NCBI RefSeq assembly: GCF_000797465.1
Contig: NZ_JSWG01000015.1
Coordinates: forward strand, 248,001 to 312,000
Source of the DNA: Psychroserpens jangbogonensis
GTDB taxonomy: Bacteria > Bacteroidota > Bacteroidia > Flavobacteriales > Flavobacteriaceae
Direction of reading: 5' to 3'
Length of the DNA stretch: 64,000 nucleotides
Positions 24,711 to 35,090 of this stretch are shown in pieces (within the stretch, counting starts at the first letter, position 1; the number at the start of each line of letters is the position of its first letter). The notes below the pieces were generated by a model, which saw nothing but the letters and a program-made list of their open reading frames with translations, searched no databases and had not been told where the DNA came from. The position numbers and the translations under genes were made by a program.

Positions 24711-25701
24711 ATATTTTTAAAGAATCTTCTATAATGTTTTGTTCTGAAATTATTGCTCCTGAAAGCTTAGGCGCTTTTATGCCTGTTTTAAATATTGATG
24801 TTCCTGTAAAAATGCGAGCTTCATCCCAAAGGTTTTCATTTATAAAGGTTTGAAGTGTTTGTGCTCCTCCTTCTATAATAACTGAATTGATATTTTTTGA
24901 ATGCAATACTCTACAAATTTCATGACCTAAAGGTTTGTTGAAATCTGCTTCTTTTTCAGAGATAATATGTGTTTCACTAATTGAATTGAATACTGAATGG
25001 TCCTTTGATAGTTTGTTTTGTCTATCAATAACAACCCTAATTGGATGTGCTCCAGTCCAATCTCTAACAGTTAGACTCGGATTGTCTTCTAAAACTGTAT
25101 TCGTGCCAACTAAAATAGCTTGTTCTTCGACTCGCCATTTATGTACTAACTGCCTTGAAAATTCATTAGTAATCCAAACAGGTTCCGTTTTATCTTTAGT
25201 TGTTGGTGCAATGAAACCATCACTAGTTTCTGCCCATTTTAAAATAATATAAGGACGTTTCTTATTATGAAACGTAAAAAATCGCTTGTGGTGTATTTTA
25301 CATTTTTCCTCTAAAACACCCACTGTAACGCTGCATCCAGCAGCCTTAAGCTTAGCAATTCCTTTTCCAGAAACTTCGGGATTATCATCAATGCAACCAA
25401 TAACAACGTTTGGAATTTGATGAGTAATTATCAGATCTGAACAAGGTGGAGTTTTGCCAAAATGAGAACACGGTTCAAGTGTAACGTAAAGCGTAGCTTG
25501 ATTTAGTAAATCTTTGTTTTCTACAGAATTAATAGCATTTACTTCTGCATGATTACCTCCATAAGAACTTGTGAAACCTTCTCCTATAATTTTATCATTA
25601 TGAACAATAACAGCACCAACCATAGGGTTTGGAGCAGTAATGCCCAATCCGTTTTTTGCAATATCTATGCAGCGTTGTATGTAAGTCTCGTGGATGGTCA
25701 A
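24697..25701 (-). CDS. ribD: Bifunctional riboflavin biosynthesis protein RibD
   Basis: A 334-aa bifunctional deaminase/reductase for riboflavin synthesis. The N-terminal cytidine-deaminase-like domain has HAEVNAI and PCSHFGKTPPCSDLI (zinc His and two Cys; catalytic Glu). The C-terminal reductase domain has RPYIILKWAETSDGFIA and the NADPH segment VIIEGGAQTLQTF. The start codon is TTG (25699-25701), immediately after the LEA-lipoprotein TAG; the product aligns with typical RibD N-termini from that codon, so TTG is likely real. Confidence 0.94.
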   Translation of the reverse strand: MTIHETYIQRCIDIAKNGLGITAPNPMVGAVIVHNDKIIGEGFTSSYGGNHAEVNAINSVENKDLLNQATLYVTLEPCSHFGKTPPCSDLIITHQIPNVVIGCIDDNPEVSGKGIAKLKAAGCSVTVGVLEEKCKIHHKRFFTFHNKKRPYIILKWAETSDGFIAPTTKDKTEPVWITNEFSRQLVHKWRVEEQAILVGTNTVLEDNPSLTVRDWTGAHPIRVVIDRQNKLSKDHSVFNSISETHIISEKEADFNKPLGHEICRVLHSKNINSVIIEGGAQTLQTFINENLWDEARIFTGTSIFKTGIKAPKLSGAIISEQNIIEDSLKIYVNN

Positions 25702-26157
25702 CTAAAATTTTATTTTAACATCTTCGGTTTCGTCAACAGCGTATGTATGAGAAAAACCTAGGACTTTATATTTAATATCACCTTTATATTGAACCTTTAG
25801 TTTTTTACTAAATATACTTCCTAATAAACCGCTCAAACTTTTATCGCTAAATAAACTATCTGTTGGAACATCGGCTCGTAACGGAATAGAAAATTCTTTT
25901 TTTGCTGGAACTTTAAAAGATTCAGTAGATACTGAAGCCATTTCATTTCCATTAACAATTACTTTTATGCCATCTGTTCTTAATTCTCCACCAATATCAT
26001 TTGGATTCATAAATAAGGCATCAGCAGTAGGTGTGATTGTTTTACTTGTAGATTCTAAAACTTTAATGTTTTCAACACGTAAAAATTCAGGCTTTTCTTT
26101 AACAGAACAGGAAATGAAAGTGATGACAAGTGTTGATAAGATTATAAGCTTCTTCAT
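25702..26157 (-). CDS. LEA type 2-family lipoprotein
   Basis: A 151-aa lipoprotein: signal and lipobox in MKKLIILSTLVITFISCSVK (Cys17), followed by a beta-sandwich LEA14-like domain with LFMNPNDIGGELRTDGIKVIV and the FSIPLRADVPTD strand. It is probably anchored in the periplasmic face of a membrane. Function unknown. It is the first gene of the ribD operon and diverges from the GNAT gene; the ribD TTG follows its stop with no gap. Confidence 0.85.
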   Translation of the reverse strand: MKKLIILSTLVITFISCSVKEKPEFLRVENIKVLESTSKTITPTADALFMNPNDIGGELRTDGIKVIVNGNEMASVSTESFKVPAKKEFSIPLRADVPTDSLFSDKSLSGLLGSIFSKKLKVQYKGDIKYKVLGFSHTYAVDETEDVKIKF

Positions 26158-26210
26158 ATTAGTATTTTTAGATTTGTACTATCTTCACGGAGCAAAAATA
26201 GAATATTAAA

Positions 26211-26702
26211 GTGAGCAAAGATAATATTGTTATTAGAGAAATTCGACCAGAAGACAATCCTGAAATAGAAGCGATAATCAAAGGTTGTTTTCCGGAGTTT
26301 AAAATACCACTAAAAGGAACAGCTTATGAAGATGCTGAAACACCTTTTATGTACGAATCCTATCAAGGTGAAAAAGAAGTTTACTACGTGGTTGCTAGCG
26401 ATACCGAAGTCTTAGGAGGAGGAGGAATAAAACAACTAAAGGACTTTAATGGTAATGTATGTGAGATTCAAAAAATGTATTTCTCACCTAAAATTAGAGG
26501 TAAAGGCTTTGGAAAAAAAATGTTTGAGGCTTGCTTAAAAGCTGCTAAAGACTTTGGCTTTGAAACCTGTTATTTAGAATCTGCTTCACAATTAAAAGCA
26601 GCCATTCATATTTATGAAGACTTCGGTTTTGAGCATAGAGCCGAACCTATAGGAAACACAGGTCATTATTCATGTGGTGTTTGGATGACAAAGACATTAT
26701 GA
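26211..26702 (+). CDS. GNAT family N-acetyltransferase
   Basis: A 163-aa acetyltransferase with the acetyl-CoA-binding signature KMYFSPKIRGKGFGKKMFE (R/Q-x-x-G-x-G/A), preceded by strand GGGGIKQLKD and followed by LESASQLKAAIHIYEDFGF. The acceptor is unknown. The start is GTG (26211), directly opening into the conserved IVIREIRPEDN; no ATG is near. Its stop overlaps the prmC start as ATGA (26699-26702), so the two are co-translated. Confidence 0.9.
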   Translation: MSKDNIVIREIRPEDNPEIEAIIKGCFPEFKIPLKGTAYEDAETPFMYESYQGEKEVYYVVASDTEVLGGGGIKQLKDFNGNVCEIQKMYFSPKIRGKGFGKKMFEACLKAAKDFGFETCYLESASQLKAAIHIYEDFGFEHRAEPIGNTGHYSCGVWMTKTL

Positions 26703-27556
26703 GATTAAAAACTATTCTTGATAAGTTCCATTCAACTTTGGATGATAATTATGGTAAAGATGAAGTCAATTCTTTCTTCGATTTAATAATGGAACATCAC
26801 TTAGGTATAAAACGAATTCAATTAGTTTTAGATCCTGAATATGCAATTACGAGTGGACAAGAACAATTGTTTTCAAATGCTTTAGTGGAATTAAATAATA
26901 ATTCACCAATACAATATATGTTAGGTGAAACTGAATTCTATGGTTTACCATTTAAAGTGAATGAATATACGCTGATACCAAGGCCTGAAACAGAAGAACT
27001 TGTTGAATGGATAATCACTTCTTATATGCAACAAAGTGAAGAGTCTCATCTCAAAATTCTTGACATAGGTACAGGATCAGGATGTATTTCGATTTCCTTA
27101 GCTAAAAACTTACCAGAAGTCAATGTTCATGCTTTAGATGTTTCAGAGAAAGCTTTAGACATAGCGAAAAAAAACGCAAAATTGAATGACGTAATTGTTG
27201 AATTTATTCATGATGACATTTTAAATCCACGTGTTTCTTCTTCGCCTAGTTTTGATATTATTGTTTCAAATCCGCCTTATGTTAGAAACTTAGAAAAAAC
27301 AGAAATCAAACCTAATGTACTAGATAATGAACCACATTTAGCTTTGTTTGTTGATGATGAGAATCCATTACAGTTTTATAAAGCGATCTGTGCGTTTGCA
27401 CAAAACAATCTAAAGGAAGACGGAATCTTATATTTTGAAATCAACGAATATCTAGGAAAAGAGATGATTCTACTTTTAGAAGAATTTAGTTTTAAATCTA
27501 TAGAACTGAAAAAGGATCTATTTGGTAAAGACAGGATGATTAAAGGAATTAAATAA
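26699..27556 (+). CDS. prmC: Peptide chain release factor N5-glutamine methyltransferase PrmC
   Basis: A 285-aa SAM-dependent methyltransferase that modifies the GGQ glutamine of release factors. It has the N-terminal helical domain, YMLGETEFYGLPFKVNEYTLIPRPETEELV, motif I LDIGTGSGCISISLA, and the catalytic NPPY in IIVSNPPYVRN. I place the start at 26699, where ATG overlaps the GNAT TGA, rather than at an upstream ATG at 26672 that lies inside the GNAT gene. Confidence 0.94.
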   Translation: MRLKTILDKFHSTLDDNYGKDEVNSFFDLIMEHHLGIKRIQLVLDPEYAITSGQEQLFSNALVELNNNSPIQYMLGETEFYGLPFKVNEYTLIPRPETEELVEWIITSYMQQSEESHLKILDIGTGSGCISISLAKNLPEVNVHALDVSEKALDIAKKNAKLNDVIVEFIHDDILNPRVSSSPSFDIIVSNPPYVRNLEKTEIKPNVLDNEPHLALFVDDENPLQFYKAICAFAQNNLKEDGILYFEINEYLGKEMILLLEEFSFKSIELKKDLFGKDRMIKGIK

Positions 27557-27638
27557 ACTGAATAAAAAGCTAATAAAAAGACAGAAAACCACAATTGTCT
27601 TGACGTTCATTTTAGTATATTAGATGCTTTAAATATAA

Positions 27639-29666
<2,028 letters not shown>

Positions 29667-29690
29667 ATTCCTACTTTTATATGTATTTCA

Positions 29691-29722
29691 TCGATTAAAT
29701 AAGATTTTAAACGTTTAATCGA
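29691..29722. repeat. Inverted repeat upstream of a membrane-protein gene
   Basis: TCGATTAAA (29691-29699) and TTTAATCGA (29714-29722) form a perfect 9-bp inverted repeat with a 14-base spacer, no T-run. A TATATTTG promoter-like -7 element lies at 29733-29740, so the repeat sits in operator position for the gene at 29765. It could also be a weak ligA end structure. Confidence 0.45.
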
Positions 29723-29764
29723 GTGTTATTTTTATATTTGCTTAATAAATAATGAGATAATAAT

Positions 29765-30505
29765 ATGCAGATAGGAAAGTTTTTAGGAGCACTTACTTTG
29801 GCTCTTAGTTTATTTTTTCTTGGACTACAGTTCAAAGGTCTTGAAATCGAGGCTGCAGGAGTGAGGGCTTTAGCAATTTCTTTGCTTACTTTTTTATATA
29901 TTATTAGGATAAAGAACAAGCATTCATTTTTCTTATTATTCTTGGTTTTCTTCTCAGTTTCAGAAATTCTAAATTATATCACTTGGAGTATAAATTTAAC
30001 TGTTACATATGATGTAGACTATTCTTATTATATTGGTAATACACTTTACATTATTTCTTACCTATTTTTAATAGCTAGGATTGTAGTCTCAATGAATTTC
30101 AAAAAGGTGTTTTTTAAATTTCCTATTCAAATTGGATTATTGGCTATTCTTGGTTTGTTTTTTGTGTATTACGTTTCGGATACAACTAAAAATGAACTAA
30201 CCAATAATGAATACTACCTAGAGTTACTTTATAATGCAGTAGTTATGCTTTTAATGGCTATGGCTCTTGTAAACTATATGTACAGAGATGATAAGAAATC
30301 TATGAATTTACTGCTTGGAACCATTTGTATTATGTTTTCAGAAGTAATACAACTCGCCTACTTTTATATTGCAGACATTAATTTGCTGAATGTTCTTTGT
30401 TCTATGTTTTTAGTATTTGCTTTTCTATTCTTTTATCTACAATGTCGTTTGGAAAATAGAGAGGTTATCGATTATAATCACCAGGATGTTCACGTTGAAA
30501 GTTAA
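29765..30505 (+). CDS. Multi-pass membrane protein, YhhN-like topology, function unknown
   Basis: A 246-aa integral membrane protein with about eight helices. I do not recognise the family for certain. Two acidic sites within helices (VSEILNYITW, about residue 67, and MFSEVIQLAYF, about 195) sit where YhhN/lysoplasmalogenase-like proteins carry conserved Asp. The gene at 31034 has the same size, helix pattern and acidic positions, so these are likely diverged paralogues. The stop overlaps the convergent DoxX stop. A YhhN relationship is inference from the pattern. Confidence 0.65.
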   Translation: MQIGKFLGALTLALSLFFLGLQFKGLEIEAAGVRALAISLLTFLYIIRIKNKHSFFLLFLVFFSVSEILNYITWSINLTVTYDVDYSYYIGNTLYIISYLFLIARIVVSMNFKKVFFKFPIQIGLLAILGLFFVYYVSDTTKNELTNNEYYLELLYNAVVMLLMAMALVNYMYRDDKKSMNLLLGTICIMFSEVIQLAYFYIADINLLNVLCSMFLVFAFLFFYLQCRLENREVIDYNHQDVHVES

Positions 30506-30921
30506 AAACGTTTTCCAATTATAGGAATATCTTTTCTATAAATAAACAGTATAATTCCTGAAAGTATAAAAGTCATTAAGGCCGTATAAAATAAAACACC
30601 ACCATCACCATTTATTTCAATTCCCAATTGTGTTAGATGCATCATAATTGCACCTCCAATAATTCCAAGTGTTAATAATGCACCTGCCCAAGCTGTTTTT
30701 CTGAAAAGTAATAAGATCCCAGCAATTAATTCTGCAATTCCAATTCCAATTCTACCTATTGGTTCTAACCCTACTTTGGTGAAAATATAAACACTATCTG
30801 GATGTGCAGTAAATTTAAATCGCAAGGTTTGAATTAAAATCAAGGCCACAATAATTCTTAAAACTAGAGGAAGATATTTTTTCATATTGAATGTTGTTTC
30901 CAGTTTAGACGTAACATTCAT
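30502..30921 (-). CDS. DoxX-family membrane protein
   Basis: A 139-aa four-helix membrane protein of the DoxX-like family: helix MKKYLPLVLRIIVALILIQ, the conserved GLEPIGRIGIGIAELIAGILLLF region and the MMHLTQLGIEINGDGG segment. Some relatives take part in quinone or redox stress systems, but no activity is known. Two starts are possible: ATG at 30921 or ATG at 30885, which begins MKKYLPLVLR and has a GGAAAC 10 bases upstream. The gene lies convergent and divergent between two related membrane genes. Confidence 0.8.
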   Translation of the reverse strand: MNVTSKLETTFNMKKYLPLVLRIIVALILIQTLRFKFTAHPDSVYIFTKVGLEPIGRIGIGIAELIAGILLLFRKTAWAGALLTLGIIGGAIMMHLTQLGIEINGDGGVLFYTALMTFILSGIILFIYRKDIPIIGKRF

Positions 30922-31033
30922 TGAAAACTATAAAAATCAGATGAAATTATCAAAATAATCGACAAATTGTATAAAATTATCGTTTAAGTGTAATATTATT
31001 TGTATATTGCCCTACCTACTTATATTAAATATT

Positions 31034-31819
31034 ATGAAAAACGCTCTCAGATTTACGCCAAATTTGATTTTAGTCATCGTACTTGCGGTCATTGTTTTAT
31101 GTTCTGCAGTAGCGACTTTTTTTGATTCTATTATGGTTCCGAAAACTGTTAAACTTATAACAGTTACTATTTTAATGACCTTTTATTTTTGTCAATTAAA
31201 TAAAATGGCAAATGTATTTCTGACAGTCTTTCTATTGTTTTTTATTGGTGATGCTTTTGCCGTATTCAGTTTTGGTGAAGTTATGCTAAAGCTATCTAAG
31301 AGCATGTATATCGGTGCTTATTTACTACTGATTTTTGTATTACTAGGGAAAATAAAAAAATTAAGATTTGATGGTTTAGTATCAATGTATTTAATACTTG
31401 TACTCGTATTAAATGCATACTTTTTATACATTTTGTATGAAGTTGCTAAAGAGAATTTTGTTGACGAAGTGAATCTAGTACTATATGTTTTTCATGGAAT
31501 TACCTTAATTGCCTTAACCTATTTCTCTTTTGCCGTTTATTTAAGTAAAGAAACAGGACAGTCGATCACATTTTTATTAATGATATTTTGCTTTGTGTTT
31601 TCAGATGTTTTAGATTACATAAACAACTTATATATCTATTATTGGTTATTTGAGGTCTTTGGAAGAACTCTACATATTGGTGGTTTGTTTTTACTATACA
31701 AGTATGTTTATGATCATCACACCATGGTAAACAATGATAAAAAAATGAATATAAGTGAATATTTTATTACTACCACTCCGAAATTAAAAGACATTAGAGT
31801 AGAAGGAGCAATAGACTAA
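31034..31819 (+). CDS. Multi-pass membrane protein, YhhN-like topology (paralogue of 29765 gene)
   Basis: A 261-aa integral membrane protein with about eight helices. The start ATG at 31034 is preferred over an upstream in-frame TTG at 31007. Conserved acids within helices are seen in FFIGDAFAVFSFGE and CFVFSDVLDYINNLY, matching the two Asp sites of YhhN-like lysoplasmalogenases better than its neighbour does. The C-terminal tail (about 45 residues) is soluble. The upstream CGTTTAAGTGTAA.. segment resembles the one before 29765. The enzyme activity is unproven. Confidence 0.65.
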   Translation: MKNALRFTPNLILVIVLAVIVLCSAVATFFDSIMVPKTVKLITVTILMTFYFCQLNKMANVFLTVFLLFFIGDAFAVFSFGEVMLKLSKSMYIGAYLLLIFVLLGKIKKLRFDGLVSMYLILVLVLNAYFLYILYEVAKENFVDEVNLVLYVFHGITLIALTYFSFAVYLSKETGQSITFLLMIFCFVFSDVLDYINNLYIYYWLFEVFGRTLHIGGLFLLYKYVYDHHTMVNNDKKMNISEYFITTTPKLKDIRVEGAID

Positions 31820-31824
31820 TCGTT

Positions 31825-32736
31825 TTAGACTATTATAGATCTGCCATTTGCTGATTTATTCTTATCAGAATCGAAATAGAAATCGATTTTACCCAAATTA
31901 ATTCCATAGCAACCCACTTGATTCACTAAAGTGTCTTTACCTTCTATGTTTTTAACAATTGTAGGTTTGTCTAAAAATGTATGTGTATGACCTCCAATAA
32001 TTAAATCTATATTTTTTGTTTTTTCTGCAAGGTTTAAATCGCCTACTTTTCCTGGTATGTGCCTGTAGTCATAGCCTAAATGTGACAAACAAATTATGAG
32101 ATCACAGTGTTCGTCATCTTTCAAAATTCGAGTCATATCTTGTGCCGATTCAATAGGATCATTATAAACAGTTTCCTTATATAAGTTTTTACCTACTAGT
32201 CCTATTAGTTCCACTCCTAAGCCAAAAATTCCAATCTTAATACCATCCTTGATAATGATTTTATATGGTTTTACGTGCGTGTCCATAACTGTGTTTGAAA
32301 AATCATAATTTGCAGACACAAAGTCAAAATCTGCATGAGGTAATTGTGCGTATAATCCTTCGATACTATTATCGAAGTCATGATTCCCAATGGTTGCAAC
32401 ATCATATTTAAGCATACTCATTAGTTTGAATTCTAATTCGCCACCATAATAGTTAAAGTATGGTGTTCCTTGGAAAATATCTCCAGCATCTAGTAATAGC
32501 GTGTGTGGATTTTCTTTTCGAATAGAAGTTATTAAGCTGGCACGTCTAGCAACGCCTCCTTTATTTGGATTTCTACCATCTTCTGGACCAAATGGATCAA
32601 TATGGCTATGCACATCATTGGTATGTAGAATAGTTATTTTTTTTTGGGATGATTTAAAAGACGATAAGCCTATTCCTCCAAGTCCAATTAGTGCTGAAGC
32701 TGCAGTTGTTTGTTGAATAAAATCTCTTCTTTTCAT
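31825..32736 (-). CDS. Metallophosphatase, N-terminal half of a UshA-like 5'-nucleotidase
   Basis: A 303-aa calcineurin-type phosphoesterase with a twin-arginine-type signal (MKRRDFIQQTTAASALIGLG). The metal motifs are in order: HTNDVHSHIDPF, LDAGDIFQGTPYF, TIGNHDFDN and GGHTHTF. It would hydrolyse nucleotides or sugar nucleotides in the periplasm. It lacks the UshA C-terminal substrate-binding domain, which is encoded by the gene just upstream (gap of 5 bases). The two probably work as one enzyme. Confidence 0.9.
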   Translation of the reverse strand: MKRRDFIQQTTAASALIGLGGIGLSSFKSSQKKITILHTNDVHSHIDPFGPEDGRNPNKGGVARRASLITSIRKENPHTLLLDAGDIFQGTPYFNYYGGELEFKLMSMLKYDVATIGNHDFDNSIEGLYAQLPHADFDFVSANYDFSNTVMDTHVKPYKIIIKDGIKIGIFGLGVELIGLVGKNLYKETVYNDPIESAQDMTRILKDDEHCDLIICLSHLGYDYRHIPGKVGDLNLAEKTKNIDLIIGGHTHTFLDKPTIVKNIEGKDTLVNQVGCYGINLGKIDFYFDSDKNKSANGRSIIV

Positions 32737-32741
32737 TTGGC

Positions 32742-33497
32742 TTATTGTTTTATCTGAATAAATCGATCGTCAATTACTGGAGCAATCGTATCATTTTTGG
32801 TAAAATAATCTATTAGTACATTTCTTATTTTATAGTCTAAGACATGCAGACTGTCATTAGGTTTAAAAAATGTCATGCGATCACCTCCATTATATAAATA
32901 ATCATTTGTTGCAACATAATATGTTTTCCTAGTGTTAATAGTTTCACCATTAATTGTTGCAGATTTTAGTTGTAATTCTTCATCTAAAATAATCTGTAAT
33001 CTATGTATTGGATGTGCTCGTTGCTCTCTAACTAAGTAATCGACTAATTCCTGAACTTTAGTTCCTTTCATTTTGACAACAACAACTGAGTTTTCAAAAG
33101 GCATAACACTATAAGCAGTTCTTGTTGAAATGTTTCCTTTGGAAATAATAGAACGAATGCCTCCATGATTGAGTAGTACAAAATCAATTTCCTTACCAGT
33201 TCTTGATTTAAAAACTGGATTAGATTCCTCATAAACAGCGTCTGCCATCATATTACCTATAGCAGTGTTAAGGTGACCGTCTCTTTTTGAATACGTGTCT
33301 TTGGCATATGAGATAACACTATCAAGACTTTTATTAATCTGTATTCTATAAGGTTTTATGTAATCTTCAATAGATTGATTTGACTTAAGACTGTCGGTAA
33401 CGGCTATTTGTCGACCTTCAATTTTATAAAGATTTTTCGACTTACATGACGTAAACAGAATTAAGGTTAAACATGTTAAAAAAAAGATGTTTTTCAT
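32742..33497 (-). CDS. 5'-nucleotidase C-terminal-domain lipoprotein
   Basis: A 251-aa lipoprotein corresponding to the substrate-binding C-terminal domain of UshA-like nucleotidases (FVLLNHGGIRSIISKGNIS, VMPFENSVVVVKMKG, YYVATNDYLYNGGDRM). The start ATG at 33497 gives MKNIFFLTCLTLILFTSCKSK with lipobox LFTSC; an upstream in-frame TTG at 33512 would add five residues and is less likely. It precedes the metallophosphatase gene by 5 bases. Lipid anchoring of this half and Tat export of the other suggests assembly in the periplasm. Confidence 0.88.
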   Translation of the reverse strand: MKNIFFLTCLTLILFTSCKSKNLYKIEGRQIAVTDSLKSNQSIEDYIKPYRIQINKSLDSVISYAKDTYSKRDGHLNTAIGNMMADAVYEESNPVFKSRTGKEIDFVLLNHGGIRSIISKGNISTRTAYSVMPFENSVVVVKMKGTKVQELVDYLVREQRAHPIHRLQIILDEELQLKSATINGETINTRKTYYVATNDYLYNGGDRMTFFKPNDSLHVLDYKIRNVLIDYFTKNDTIAPVIDDRFIQIKQ

Positions 33498-33569
33498 AAG
33501 GGATTTATGCAATCGTTAACAAAACATGCAGTTACTTTTTTACTACATTTGTACAAAGCATAAATATAA

Positions 33570-34088
33570 ATGATTTTAAAAGTATTTAAGGCAAATTCTA
33601 ACCAAAAATATATTAACAAATTGCTGAATGCACGTCAAGTTGCAGTTAGTAACATGAAGATGAATTCGGTTGGTGTTATTTTAAATATGAATGAGTTTTC
33701 AGATTTTGATACTTTTAGAAACTATTTTAAAGAACTTGGAGTTTCTCCTGCAAAGACTAAAGTTATCGCATTTATCGACGATGCTAAAGATGCAAACCCG
33801 CTTTGGGACACGTATTTTAACCCTAAAGATTTTGGTTGGAAAGGAAAAATCAACAATGTTGATTTGCAATCTTTTATTGACACTAAATTTGATGTTCTTA
33901 TAAGTTATTATACACAAGAAAGTTTAGAATTAAAACTGATTACAGCAGCTTCAAAAGCCAATTTTAAAGTTGGTTTAATTCAAGATGATAAGCGTGTATT
34001 TGATTTAATGATAGACGTAAAGACTAAAGATATTCAACTTTTTAAAATTGAATTAAAAAAATACCTAACTGTTTTAAATAAAATATAA
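33570..34088 (+). CDS. DUF6913 family protein
   Basis: A 172-aa soluble alpha/beta protein seen next to dapA in Flavobacteriia. Strand-turn elements VGVILNMNEFSDFDTF and VIAFIDDAKDANPLW are recognisable; no catalytic motif is evident. A TACATTTG element (33544-33551) 18 bases upstream could be its -7 promoter box. dapA begins immediately after its stop with no gap, so the two are coupled. Function unknown. Confidence 0.75.
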   Translation: MILKVFKANSNQKYINKLLNARQVAVSNMKMNSVGVILNMNEFSDFDTFRNYFKELGVSPAKTKVIAFIDDAKDANPLWDTYFNPKDFGWKGKINNVDLQSFIDTKFDVLISYYTQESLELKLITAASKANFKVGLIQDDKRVFDLMIDVKTKDIQLFKIELKKYLTVLNKI

Positions 34089-34967
34089 ATGACAAAATTT
34101 CAAGGTACAGGAATCGCTATAATTACTCCCTTTAAAGATGACTTATCTGTAGATTATGTAGCATTAGCTCATTTGGTGGATTTTAATATTGAAAATGGAA
34201 CAGATTACATTGTTATATCTGGTACAACAGGTGAGAGCGTAACCATAACCAAAGACGAAAAGAAAGATATAACACAGACTATTATTAAAGCAAATAAAGG
34301 GCGAGTGCCTTTAATTTTGGGAATTGGAGGAAATAATACGGCTGAGGTTATTAATGAGATTGAGTCTACTGATTTAAGTGAAATAGATGCAATACTATCG
34401 GTATCTCCATATTATAGTAAACCAACTCAAGAGGGAATTTATCAGCATTTTAAAGCCATATCTCAAGCATGTCCGATTGATATTGTGATGTATAACGTTC
34501 CGGGTAGAACTTCTTCAAACATGTCACCAGAAACAACATTGCGTTTGGCTCTAGACTTCAATAATATTATTGCTGTCAAAGAAGCAGGAAATAATGTGCA
34601 CCAATATTTAAAACTGTTAAGAGATAAACCAGATGATTTCTTAGTAATTTCAGGAGATGATGATTTAGCCCTTGGTATTGTTTTGGCTGGTGGATCAGGA
34701 GTGATTTCAGTAATAGGTCAAGCTTTGCCGAAGCAATTTTCTAAAATGATGCAATTGGGATTACAAGGAAAGGCTAAAGAAGCTTATGCCATTCACTTCC
34801 AATTGATGGATATTACTAACTTGATTTTTTTAGAAAATAATCCAGCAGGAATAAAGGCTGTTTTAGAGGCTCTTAATCTAGCTAAATCAAATGTAAGATT
34901 GCCATTAGTTGAGGCTACAAAATCCTTGAAAAATGATATAAAAGAAGCACTTCAAATAATCAATTGA
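34089..34967 (+). CDS. dapA: 4-hydroxy-tetrahydrodipicolinate synthase
   Basis: A 292-aa TIM-barrel enzyme condensing pyruvate with aspartate semialdehyde in lysine and diaminopimelate synthesis. Visible residues: SGTTGES (44-50), the Tyr of MYNVPGRTSSN (Tyr135), and the Schiff-base Lys164 in IIAVKEAGNN. Length is normal. It is co-transcribed with the DUF6913 gene. Confidence 0.97.
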   Translation: MTKFQGTGIAIITPFKDDLSVDYVALAHLVDFNIENGTDYIVISGTTGESVTITKDEKKDITQTIIKANKGRVPLILGIGGNNTAEVINEIESTDLSEIDAILSVSPYYSKPTQEGIYQHFKAISQACPIDIVMYNVPGRTSSNMSPETTLRLALDFNNIIAVKEAGNNVHQYLKLLRDKPDDFLVISGDDDLALGIVLAGGSGVISVIGQALPKQFSKMMQLGLQGKAKEAYAIHFQLMDITNLIFLENNPAGIKAVLEALNLAKSNVRLPLVEATKSLKNDIKEALQIIN

Positions 34968-35041
34968 TTTTTAAAAAGTTAAAATATACTTAAACATACT
35001 TAAGGTCTGTTTTCAACGTTTACTTTAGCAACAAATATTAG

Positions 35042-35073
35042 TTTTTATTATACGTTAGAAATACGTACTTTTG
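35042..35073 (+). promoter_or_regulatory. Promoter of the bamD-rpoZ-coaBC operon
   Basis: TACTTTTG (35066-35073) is a perfect TAnnTTTG -7 element, 17 bases before the bamD ATG. A T-rich -33 region (35042-35046) lies 19 bases upstream. Sequence match only. Confidence 0.6.
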
Positions 35074-35090
35074 CAACCTGTTTTTTATTT

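Noticed and set aside
26672-26698. Upstream ATG for prmC
   Set aside because: It lies inside the GNAT gene; the ATGA overlap at 26699 gives the family-typical start.
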